NCBI RefSeq assembly: GCF_040436315.1
Contig: NZ_AP031572.1
Location: 2,542,001-2,606,000 of the forward strand
Direction of reading: 5' to 3'
Origin: Synechocystis sp. LKSZ1
GTDB taxonomy: Bacteria; Cyanobacteriota; Cyanobacteriia; Cyanobacteriales; Microcystaceae
DNA length: 64,000 nucleotides
A program made the translations under genes and the position numbers. Positions 55,931 through 64,000 of this stretch are shown here, one piece after another (positions within the stretch are counted from its first letter, which is position 1; each line of letters starts with the position of its first letter). Under the pieces are notes generated by a model. The model did not search any database, had not been told where the DNA came from, and was given only the letters and a program-made list of their open reading frames with translations.

Positions 55931-57940
55931 CTAGAGCGTTTCGGGAATTGACAACTCCCGAAAACGAATTTCGTCTCGGTGGGGATCGGCCTGGCTGACC
56001 TGCACAATCAATCGGTCACCAGGGGAGACGGGCCGCTCAAAACGGTGGGGTAATTCTAGACCTAATTCTTCTAGCAGCAGTAGGCCCAATTTTTCGTCTT
56101 CCCGTAACCAGCGCAGAACCAATCCCTGCCAGGCCTGGTCTGCATTGCGCCGCAGATATTCCAAACTCCAGTAGCGGTTACTTTGACGCTCAACAGAGGT
56201 GGCTTCCTGGGCCGATAGTACGACACTGTAGAGAATTTGTTGGACTTGGTCGCTAGAAAACGGCAGGGCCTCACCCCGGAGATGGGCCTTGATTTGAAAA
56301 TGGGACAGCAGATCGGTATAGCGACGAATGGGCGAAGTCACTTGGGTATAGAGGTCTAGGCCCAGACTGGCATGACGGGAAGGGGTAATACTAACCTCAC
56401 TACGGGGCATACAACGTCGTACCGCACAGGAACGGACGGGGCCAGCGGGAAGGAGAAGCAGTTCTTCTTCGGGCGGTAGTTCGGGTTGGGGTTGGCCTCG
56501 GAAGGGCACGGGAAGATTATGGGTTTGGCAGTAGCGACCAGCCACTTCTCCGGCTAGAATCATCATTTCGGCCACGAGTTGCCGAGAGGGAGATCCTTCT
56601 AGGAGTTGAATGTAAATTTCCTCCGCCGCATTGACCTTAATCACCGCCTCCGGCATCTGGATGTTAATGGCTCCCTGGGAACGCCGCCAATGGTGTCGTC
56701 GTTTAGCCGCCTGGGCCAAGATCCCCACCTCCGGCTCCTTTTGAATACCGAGATGCAACATTTCGTCCACATCATCGTAGGTAAGGCGATAGGTCGGCCG
56801 GACGATACTGGCGGCAATTTGAAAGTCAAGTACCTCGCCCTCGGAGGATAAAATTACCCCAAAACTCAGGGCCGGGCAGAGTTGCCCTTGAATTAAACTC
56901 ATGGGCCCGGTGGCCAACTCCGGGGGAAACATGGAAATCATGCCCGTGGGTAAGTACAAGCTGGTACTGCGCTTGCGGGCCTCCAGATCCAAATCATCAT
57001 TGGGGCGGACTAGGCGGCTGGGATCGGCAATATGAATCCACAGACGATGGTGGTCTTCTCCTAGGATCTCCACGCTCAGGCCATCATCGATTTCCGCCGT
57101 ACTCTCATCATCAATCGTATAGACCTTGAGATGGGTTAGGTCTAGGCGTTGCTCGTCGGGATCGGCGGGCGGTTCATGGAGAAGAGAGTGGGCCAAGTCG
57201 GATACCTTAAAGGAAAATTGGCGGGGATAGGAACTTCGACGTAGGAAAAGATTTTCGTGGGTACTCCACCAGCCTAATTCTACCAAGAGACGAAAGGCCG
57301 CTTCAGGGGTTTGGGCCCGTCCTAGGGTATCCAGGAGGTCTTGGGCCTGACGATGATTTAACTCTGGTTGCAGGACAAAACGTTCCAGGGCCTCAAGTTT
57401 GGGTCGGTCACTATCTTGCCAGGCCTGAAACGGCTCAGGTTGCTGGAGGGCCTGCTGTAAACGCGCTAAAAATCCTAGACGCTCGGCTTCCCGTTGCTCC
57501 GCCACGGCCTGTTGATGTTTGATTTCTTCGACTTGACTCAGGGAACGGGGTTCGTAGGCGTCTCCCTTCTGTTTGAAAAAGACTTTATCCTCCGCCAGCA
57601 GACTATGGGCCACGTAACAAAAGAGGGGGGATTGGTCAGAAAATAAAATATTGGCTAATTCGGCGGGGGTGATGGCTTGGCCATCCTCCACCAGTAATTC
57701 CCAGGCCACCTCCAGGCTAGAAGGATCGAGGTAGGTTTGGCTATTTTGCCAAAAGACTTTAATCTCCTGGGGTTGGTACGGCCCGCCAGGAATTTCATAC
57801 TCTACCCGCTGGGGACGAATTTTGTGGCTTTGGCCCCCTTGATCGATCACAATCCAGTCCTTTTTGCCATCGGGACGGTCTACCACGGCTAAACGGCGCT
57901 CTCCCTGGAGCCGGAATTCAATCAGCTTGCCTTTTTCCAC
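55931..57940 (-). CDS. RNase II/RNB-family ribonuclease (Zam-like)
   Basis: A 669-residue protein with a central RNB domain beginning near residue 270 (VYTIDDESTAEIDDGLSVEI; the clustered Asp residues bind Mg) and GMISMFPPELATGPMSLIQG, RYTDLLSHFQIKAHLRGEAL. The N-terminal part holds a cold-shock-like beta domain and a helical region; a short S1-like domain ends the protein. The size matches the cyanobacterial Zam/RNase II protein described in Synechocystis. It degrades RNA 3' to 5'; in vivo targets unknown. Monocistronic by spacing. Confidence 0.9.
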   Translation of the reverse strand: MEKGKLIEFRLQGERRLAVVDRPDGKKDWIVIDQGGQSHKIRPQRVEYEIPGGPYQPQEIKVFWQNSQTYLDPSSLEVAWELLVEDGQAITPAELANILFSDQSPLFCYVAHSLLAEDKVFFKQKGDAYEPRSLSQVEEIKHQQAVAEQREAERLGFLARLQQALQQPEPFQAWQDSDRPKLEALERFVLQPELNHRQAQDLLDTLGRAQTPEAAFRLLVELGWWSTHENLFLRRSSYPRQFSFKVSDLAHSLLHEPPADPDEQRLDLTHLKVYTIDDESTAEIDDGLSVEILGEDHHRLWIHIADPSRLVRPNDDLDLEARKRSTSLYLPTGMISMFPPELATGPMSLIQGQLCPALSFGVILSSEGEVLDFQIAASIVRPTYRLTYDDVDEMLHLGIQKEPEVGILAQAAKRRHHWRRSQGAINIQMPEAVIKVNAAEEIYIQLLEGSPSRQLVAEMMILAGEVAGRYCQTHNLPVPFRGQPQPELPPEEELLLLPAGPVRSCAVRRCMPRSEVSITPSRHASLGLDLYTQVTSPIRRYTDLLSHFQIKAHLRGEALPFSSDQVQQILYSVVLSAQEATSVERQSNRYWSLEYLRRNADQAWQGLVLRWLREDEKLGLLLLEELGLELPHRFERPVSPGDRLIVQVSQADPHRDEIRFRELSIPETL

Positions 57941-58037
57941 CGAAATTACTCTACGATTGTGACGGATGATCCAGCTTTGATTTTACAAGGTCTGGCCCTC
58001 TGCGTTCGGGGTCTAGCCAGGCCATCGCAGTCAACGC

Positions 58038-58649
58038 TTAAAATTCAATACCCGGCTGGGCTTTAACATTTTGCTCCCGGAAGGGATGCTTCACTAGGGT
58101 CATTTCGGTGACCAGATCCGCCCGTTCAATCAGGGCCGCCGGGGCTCCCCGGCCGGTTAAAATAACGTGGCTCAGGGGGGGCTTCTCCGCCAGGCCGGCT
58201 AGTACTGTTTCCACGTCCAGGTACCCTAGCTTCAGGGCCACATTCACTTCATCCAACAGCACCAACTTAAATTCGGGATTGCGCAGATAACCCAGGGCCA
58301 TTTCCCAGGCCTTCTGGGCCATGACTTTATCCCTTTCACGGTCTTGGGTTTCCCAGGTAAAGCCTTCCCCCATCGCCTGAAATATCAGTTGGTCTTGCCA
58401 GGGACTAAAGGCCCGTTTCTCGGCTGGTTCCCAGGCCCCCTTGATAAATTGCACAATGGCCACGCGGTAGCCATGCCCCAGGGAGCGGAGCACCATCCCC
58501 AGGGCCGCCGTGGTTTTCCCCTTACCATTGCCCGTATGGACAATAATCAAGCCCTGTTCACTTTTGGCCTCGGCAATGCGTTGATCTTGAACGGCCTTGC
58601 GGCGTTCCATTTTCGCTTTGTACTGGTCGTCACGGAGGGACTGGGTCAT
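58038..58649 (-). CDS. cobO: Corrinoid adenosyltransferase (CobO/BtuR)
   Basis: ATG 58649 (MTQSLRDDQYKAKMERRKAV) gives 203 residues and fits homologues; an upstream ATG at 58673 would overlap the intergenic region of pheS. It transfers adenosyl from ATP to cob(I)yrinic acid diamide. The P-loop is HTGNGKGKTTAALGMVLRSL and a second motif is LVLLDEVNVALKLGYLDVE. pheS ends 31 bp before it on the same strand, suggesting co-transcription of unrelated functions. Confidence 0.95.
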   Translation of the reverse strand: MTQSLRDDQYKAKMERRKAVQDQRIAEAKSEQGLIIVHTGNGKGKTTAALGMVLRSLGHGYRVAIVQFIKGAWEPAEKRAFSPWQDQLIFQAMGEGFTWETQDRERDKVMAQKAWEMALGYLRNPEFKLVLLDEVNVALKLGYLDVETVLAGLAEKPPLSHVILTGRGAPAALIERADLVTEMTLVKHPFREQNVKAQPGIEF

Positions 58650-58679
58650 GGGGATAATTCCGAGAAAAGGCAATGAAGC

Positions 58680-59675
58680 TTAGAACTGGCGCAGAAAACG
58701 CAGATCGCTGGTATAGAGGTGACGAATATCATCAATTTGGTGCAAGACCATGGCAAAGCGTTCGATGCCAAAGCCGGCGGCAAAGCCCGTGTAACGTTCT
58801 GGATCATAGCCCACGGCTTTCATCACGTTGGGATCTACCATGCCACAGCCCATCACCTCAAGCCATTTCCCTTGCCATTGGACATCTACTTCTGCTGAGG
58901 GTTCTGTAAAGGGAAAATAGCTGGCTCGGAAACGGACGGGCAGGGCCTCACCGAACATCTGGCGCACAAATTCCTTGATCGTGCCCTTGAGGTGGGTAAA
59001 GGTCAGACCTTCGTCAATGGCCAGTACCTCAACCTGATGGAAAACTGCCGAATGGGTAGCATCCACCGTATCCCGACGATACACCCGACCTGGCGCGACA
59101 ATGCGGATCGGCGGCTCATGGCTCTCCATATAACGGATCTGTACCGGGGACGTGTGGGTACGGAGCAAGCGCCCATCCCCTAAAAAGAAAGTATCCTGCA
59201 TATCCCGTGCGGGGTGATCTGCGGGAATATTCAACGCCTCAAAGTTATAGTAATCTGTCTCCACTTGGGGCCCGGTGGCGATGCCGTAACCCAGACCCAC
59301 AAAAATATCTAAAACCTTGTCAATCGTACTATTGAGGGGATGCTGACGACCCAGGGGCCGATAAACCCCCGGCATGGTGACATCAATGGTTTCCGCCGCT
59401 AACTTGGCCTGGATCTCTGCTTGTTGCAGGGCCTGCTTGCGCTGGTCTAACTGGGCTTGGAGGGCCTCTTTAACCTCATTGGCAATGGCCCCTAGGCGGG
59501 GACGCTCGTCGGCACCGAGTTTACCCATCCCCCGCAGAATTAGGGAGAGTTCCCCTTTTTTACCCAGGTACTGGATCCGGAGTTGTTCGAGAGTGGTGAG
59601 ATCCGTCACCGCCGCAATGGCCGTTTGAGCCGTTTGTTGGAGCGTTTGTAATTCGGACTCAAGGGGAGAAGTCAT
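58680..59675 (-). CDS. pheS: Phenylalanyl-tRNA synthetase alpha subunit
   Basis: A 331-residue class II aminoacyl-tRNA synthetase subunit. The start at 59675 ([20 protein letters not shown]) is preferred over 59711. An N-terminal coiled coil (about 1-90) is followed by the catalytic core: [33 protein letters not shown], motif 2 in [12 protein letters not shown] and [20 protein letters not shown], and motif 3 in [20 protein letters not shown]. The beta subunit is not in the window. Confidence 0.97.
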   Translation of the reverse strand: MTSPLESELQTLQQTAQTAIAAVTDLTTLEQLRIQYLGKKGELSLILRGMGKLGADERPRLGAIANEVKEALQAQLDQRKQALQQAEIQAKLAAETIDVTMPGVYRPLGRQHPLNSTIDKVLDIFVGLGYGIATGPQVETDYYNFEALNIPADHPARDMQDTFFLGDGRLLRTHTSPVQIRYMESHEPPIRIVAPGRVYRRDTVDATHSAVFHQVEVLAIDEGLTFTHLKGTIKEFVRQMFGEALPVRFRASYFPFTEPSAEVDVQWQGKWLEVMGCGMVDPNVMKAVGYDPERYTGFAAGFGIERFAMVLHQIDDIRHLYTSDLRFLRQF

Positions 59676-59837
59676 AGGAACGAGCAATAAACGATGGCCA
59701 TTTTCCACCATACCCTATCCGGTCAACCTTGAACCACGCGAAGAATGTCGCCTAGTTGTTGCTTCCAGGGGGTTTCGAGGCATTCCACTGAGGCTCTGGC
59801 TGTTGATCTGTCCTGCCATCAACAACGGGGACTCCCG

Positions 59838-60803
59838 CTAAATCCCAGCATGACCTAACGCTAGGCCCGTTACCAGCATGCCAATCACTAAGAATGGTTG
59901 GGCGCTGGCCTGATACTTCACATCGTTTTCCAGGGGATTACGCAGAAAATACATGTCCTGGAAGGTAATTTGGGGAATGATTAACAGCAGGACGATGGTG
60001 GCGTAGAGATTCTCGCGGATACTGATTAAATAGCCCGCAATACCGGCCTGGAAGACATCAATCATAACCACGCAGATCCAGGCGGCGGCAGTGATGCCAA
60101 ACATCACCGGCAAGGATTTCAGGCCGAGTTGGCGGTCTCCCTCCACACTTTTGAAGTCGTTGACCACCGCAATACCCAGGCCCGCCAGACTATAGATCAG
60201 GGTCAACACCATGATCGTACTGTTGAGTTCCCCAAACAGAGCATGGCCGGCCCACCAAGGCAAGGCAATGTAGCTGGCCCCGAGGGCATAGTTACCCAAC
60301 CAGCCATTTTGTTTGAGCTTCAGCGGTGGTGCGGAGTAGATGTAGGCAATCAGGGCCCCGCCCAAGGTCAAGACAGTCATAATGGGAAACTCGTGTTGAG
60401 CCCAGAGATCAAGACCGTAGGCTACGCCAATCCCCCCTAGGAGCAAGACTAAAATTTGCGTCACCACCTGCCCCAAGGAAATGGCCCCGGAGGGAATAGG
60501 CCGGTAGGGTTCGTTAATGGCATCGATCTCACGGTCATAGAAATCGTTGAGGGTTTGGGTATAGCCAGTCATCAAGGGCCCGGAGAGAAGCATACAAGCC
60601 AAAACCTTGATCACGTTTTCTAAGCTCCAGACATAACCGCCGGAGGACGCGGCCCCACAAATGACCCCCCAGATTAGCGGAATCCAGGTAATGGGTTTCA
60701 TCAGTTGGAGGCGAATTTTCCAGACCGAGGTTTCACCAGGAGCAGCTCCCTTCATCCCTAGCAGTTGTCTAGTTTTAGCCTGGTTTTCACTGGCGTTCGT
60801 CAT
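59838..60803 (-). CDS. chlG: Chlorophyll synthase
   Basis: A 321-residue UbiA-type prenyltransferase that adds the phytyl or geranylgeranyl chain to chlorophyllide. Nine or so hydrophobic segments are seen. The prenyl-diphosphate/Mg site is NDFYDREIDAINEPYRPIPS (from residue 86), the ChlG signature; a second motif is NDFKSVEGDRQLGLKSLPV. It starts 10 nt after the Get3d-like gene and they appear to share a transcript. Confidence 0.96.
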   Translation of the reverse strand: MTNASENQAKTRQLLGMKGAAPGETSVWKIRLQLMKPITWIPLIWGVICGAASSGGYVWSLENVIKVLACMLLSGPLMTGYTQTLNDFYDREIDAINEPYRPIPSGAISLGQVVTQILVLLLGGIGVAYGLDLWAQHEFPIMTVLTLGGALIAYIYSAPPLKLKQNGWLGNYALGASYIALPWWAGHALFGELNSTIMVLTLIYSLAGLGIAVVNDFKSVEGDRQLGLKSLPVMFGITAAAWICVVMIDVFQAGIAGYLISIRENLYATIVLLLIIPQITFQDMYFLRNPLENDVKYQASAQPFLVIGMLVTGLALGHAGI

Positions 60804-60813
60804 AGGTTAGAAC

Positions 60814-61896
60814 TTAAAAAGAAATAATTAGGTAATGGTCTTGGAACTTGGCACCGGTTACGGCTTGGCCCCGCAGGGGGGCTGGTAGGTCGATATTACG
60901 CCGTTGGTCTCCGGCTTCAATGGTAATTTCCGGGCCGTATTGGGTGAGTTTGACCTGTTTTTTATCAAAACCGGGCAGAAAAACCTTCACTTGGCGGGCA
61001 GTTAAATCAATGTCTAAGGGCCGGGGGGCTGTTGTTTCTGCTAGAAGATCCGGCAAGCTTTGCACTAATTCTGGCCAGTTATCCCCCTGGAAAGTCGCTA
61101 GGGCCGTCATTGGTAAGGGGGGAAATTCCTGATTGATCTGGCCCTGCCCCGGCGTCACTAAAACACCTTTGACGGTCAGGCCGACCTGCTGGGCACCACC
61201 CCAGAGGGCCTTAGCCCCGAGAACGGCCACTGGTGCCGGCGTCGTTACCAGATAGGCAGCGAAACGACGGGGGTCGGCTAGAAAGGTTTTGCCCGTTTCT
61301 AACAGATTATTGAGACCTTGGGGATTTTGGGTTAATTCTTCTAAATTCCAGGCCCCGTTTAGTAGCGCCCCGGCTACCGGCTGGAGAAAGGGACTGACGG
61401 TTTTAATCACCTCTGAACCGTCCAACACCTGACGAAATCGCCGCCAGTACCAACTGGCAATTTCCGCGACGCCTAGCATCCGTAGCGTATTGAGGTTGCC
61501 CGGCCCATCATACAGAATCACATCGTAGCGGTTGCTCTGGTCGTATTCCCGCAGGGCATTGAGAATTAGAATCTCATCCATACCGGGTAAAACCCCCAGT
61601 TCCTGACCGTAGATGTTTTTCAGAGTAGGAGAGCGCAGATATTGGGATTCCAATTCCTTGACTTGTTCCCAGCCCCGTTCCAACAGAGCGGTGGTCGTGA
61701 GGTTAAGGGCGAAAAAGTTGGTCTCAACTTCCCTGGGCTGTTCATGGAGAGGGGTGCCGAGGTAGAAGCCGAGACTCGGGTCTTGGCCGAGGAGTAATAC
61801 TCGTTTCCCTTTTTGGGCCAAACTTTTGGCTACGGCGATGGCTGTAATACTACGGCCTGTGCCTCCCTTCCCTAAAAAGGTCAGAATAGATGCCAT
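60814..61896 (-). CDS. Get3d-like (ArsA family) ATPase with alpha-crystallin-like C-terminus
   Basis: A 360-residue SIMIBI-class ATPase. The P-loop reads FLGKGGTGRSITAIAV: the signature lysine K10 is present, but the usual Walker lysine is R15. Switch-like segments are ILYDGPGNLNTLRMLG and LVTTPAPVAVLGAKALWGG. Residues about 290-360 (ARQVKVFLPGFDKKQVKLTQ to FQDHYLIISF) look like a small heat-shock alpha-crystallin domain. This combination matches Get3d, described as typical of photosynthetic organisms. It lies between petP (49 nt upstream) and chlG (10 nt downstream), which suggests a role in thylakoid membrane or pigment-protein assembly (inference). Confidence 0.88.
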   Translation of the reverse strand: MASILTFLGKGGTGRSITAIAVAKSLAQKGKRVLLLGQDPSLGFYLGTPLHEQPREVETNFFALNLTTTALLERGWEQVKELESQYLRSPTLKNIYGQELGVLPGMDEILILNALREYDQSNRYDVILYDGPGNLNTLRMLGVAEIASWYWRRFRQVLDGSEVIKTVSPFLQPVAGALLNGAWNLEELTQNPQGLNNLLETGKTFLADPRRFAAYLVTTPAPVAVLGAKALWGGAQQVGLTVKGVLVTPGQGQINQEFPPLPMTALATFQGDNWPELVQSLPDLLAETTAPRPLDIDLTARQVKVFLPGFDKKQVKLTQYGPEITIEAGDQRRNIDLPAPLRGQAVTGAKFQDHYLIISF

Positions 61897-61945
61897 GGGA
61901 ATTCAGTCAGTAAGGGTCAAGGTATAAAGGGCCATTGGGCCGGGT

Positions 61946-62143
61946 CTAGAGGGGTTTTAACTCGTCTTCAAAAAACCAAGTGGCGGTTCTATCATCAAAG
62001 GCCACCACAGCGCCAATCCCGCTACCATCGGTCATCTTAAATTCTTTAACCGTGCCAGTTTTACCCAATTTGCCGATTACATCCTGGGAAACCCGGTCTC
62101 TGAGCCGATAAACTTTAACTTTTTGACCAATTTCGATTGCCAT
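61946..62143 (-). CDS. petP: Cytochrome b6f-associated protein PetP
   Basis: A 65-residue SH3-like beta-barrel protein beginning MAIEIGQKVKVYRLRDRVSQ and ending FDDRTATWFFEDELKPL, matching PetP (DUF2862) of cyanobacteria and red algae. PetP is a peripheral, cytosol-facing b6f factor affecting linear electron flow. It is the first gene of a same-strand group with the Get3d-like gene and chlG. Confidence 0.9.
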   Translation of the reverse strand: MAIEIGQKVKVYRLRDRVSQDVIGKLGKTGTVKEFKMTDGSGIGAVVAFDDRTATWFFEDELKPL

Positions 62144-62309
62144 AGGGATTAAGAAAAAATAACATAGTGCGGTAGATCACCCCTCAGTTTAGCGGAATTT
62201 GGAACCCTTCGCCCCCAGGAACGCCCAGGGTCTTCCTTCCCTCGACAAAAAGAACCACTGTCGATACAATGACCCTTTAGTCCTTGACAGGCCGTCTTGC
62301 CCATCACCT

Positions 62310-63128
62310 ATGGCTCTTTCGATACCCGCCCGCGCTAAGTGGTCTCCGGTTCAGCGCTACTTAGAACTTCTGCATATCCTAGTTGAGCGCAACCTCAAAG
62401 GTCGGTATCGAGGCTCGTTTTTGGGAGTCTACTGGTCTTTACTCAATCCCCTAATCATGACCGGGATTTATACGGCGATTTTTGGGGCCGCCTTTAAATC
62501 CTTCTACGGTGGTTCGACTATCAATTATATGTTGGCTGCCTTCACCGGACTGATCGTGATTAACTTTTTTTCTGCTGCGACAAACCAAGCCCTGGCTAGC
62601 GTGGTGGGGTCAGGGCCATTGATGAATAAGATTCGTCTGCCAATCACGGTTTTTCCCCTCTCCATGATCGTCTCCAATGTTTTTCAGTTCGTGGTCGGCC
62701 CCCTACCTCTCTTAGCTATCATCACTTTTCATAAATCCTGGGGATCAGGCTGGTGGTTGGTGAATACCCTTTGTTTGCTCTTGCCACTACTGTCCCTAAG
62801 TTTAGTTTGCGCTGGGGTTGGCTATTTGGTGAGCGCCCTTTATGTCTTCTTTCGGGACTTACCCTACTTTTACGAACTGGTTTGTTTTGTTCTCTGGATT
62901 GGCTCTCCTATTTTTTACCCCGTGGAGATTGTGCCCAAACCCGTACAGGCCTTCCTGATTATCAATCCTCTTATGCCGATCATTGAAAGTATTCGTCAAC
63001 TTTCCCTAAATGCTGAAAGGCCCGACCTGCTGATGATTGGGCACGGTTTACTCAACGGTATTATTCTCCTCGCTATCGGTTGGAGCTGCTTCCGGGCTTG
63101 GCAAAATCAGTTTATGGACTTGCTGTAA
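62310..63128 (+). CDS. ABC-2 type polysaccharide exporter permease (Wzm-like)
   Basis: The frame is open from 62199, but ATG 62310 (MALSIPARAKWSPVQRYLEL) gives 272 residues, the family size. Six hydrophobic segments, with the family N-terminal helix and LVERNLKGRYRGSFLGVYWS just before the first span. It pairs with the ATPase gene 11 nt downstream to export an O-antigen-like or capsular polysaccharide across the inner membrane. Confidence 0.92.
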   Translation: MALSIPARAKWSPVQRYLELLHILVERNLKGRYRGSFLGVYWSLLNPLIMTGIYTAIFGAAFKSFYGGSTINYMLAAFTGLIVINFFSAATNQALASVVGSGPLMNKIRLPITVFPLSMIVSNVFQFVVGPLPLLAIITFHKSWGSGWWLVNTLCLLLPLLSLSLVCAGVGYLVSALYVFFRDLPYFYELVCFVLWIGSPIFYPVEIVPKPVQAFLIINPLMPIIESIRQLSLNAERPDLLMIGHGLLNGIILLAIGWSCFRAWQNQFMDLL

Positions 63129-63139
63129 CCTTTTACTAG

Positions 63140-64000
<861 letters not shown>

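Overview
The window is chromosomal DNA from a beta-cyanobacterium. The markers are a ccmK2-K1-L-M-N carboxysome operon with a CcmN encapsulation peptide, carboxysomal-type CcaA, sulfolipid genes sqdB and sqdX, chlorophyll synthase ChlG, cytochrome b6f-associated PetP, a LexA of the cyanobacterial type, and many conserved cyanobacterial hypotheticals. The background is of moderate GC and densely packed. I cannot name a genus. I noticed only one HIP1 palindrome (GCGATCGC, about 21141-21148), which is few for many beta-cyanobacteria.

Layout. 1-1572: an MFS sugar-type transporter (cut by the window edge) preceded by a tiny membrane protein. 1799-9725: ppk, a cysteine desulfurase with a DUF2301-type membrane protein, a DM13 lipocalin-like secreted protein, and a compact transglutaminase / alpha-E / circularly permuted ATP-grasp operon. 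9979-10428: ndk. 10586-19700: a visibly AT-rich island holding one giant gene (about 2467 codons) and an IS4-family transposase. 19700-22363: small membrane protein, cupin, EamA transporter and pdxH, with a 31-bp repeat at the gene starts. 22778-30487: GAF/PAS protein, lipid-A-disaccharide-synthase-related protein, lexA, hisG-glmU, a pseudouridine synthase, a NarL-type regulator and ccaA. 30522-38660: PAS protein, sat, a Tat-exported pseudo-orthocaspase, a hypothetical, sqdB-sqdX. 38739-43262: a second NarL-type regulator and the ccm operon. 43627-46395: GDP-fucose synthase and four small secreted proteins. 46483-53100: TPR protein, purE, ssb, a glycosyltransferase, a sugar-phosphate transferase, gmd, pgk. 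53271-64000: a class A PBP, an RNase II-type enzyme, cobO, pheS, then chlG / Get3d-like / petP, and finally a polysaccharide ABC exporter and the start of an epimerase gene.

How genes work together. The ccm operon and ccaA build the carboxysome and its carbonic anhydrase. fcl, gmd, two glycosyl/sugar transferases and the Wzm/Wzt-like exporter fit surface polysaccharide synthesis. sqdB-sqdX make sulfoquinovosyl diacylglycerol and sat feeds sulfate assimilation. petP, the Get3d-like ATPase and chlG sit together on one strand and concern the thylakoid.

The strongest candidate for an undescribed system is the giant protein at 10954-18357. In one chain it carries a cold-shock-like domain, a DEDDh 3'-5' exonuclease with its catalytic residues, a segment that looks like a decayed DinG-type helicase, a complete RecQ-type SF2 helicase and a complete UvrD-type SF1 helicase. 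It lies in a compositionally foreign island next to a transposase. Other points of note are the four-gene cluster of small exported proteins with curlin-like Q/N motifs, a LexA whose usual Ala-Gly cleavage bond reads Asn-Gly, a caspase-fold protein whose catalytic His/Cys positions are Tyr/Ser, and a Get3d-like ATPase with Arg in place of the P-loop Lys. No tRNA, rRNA or CRISPR array was recognised.
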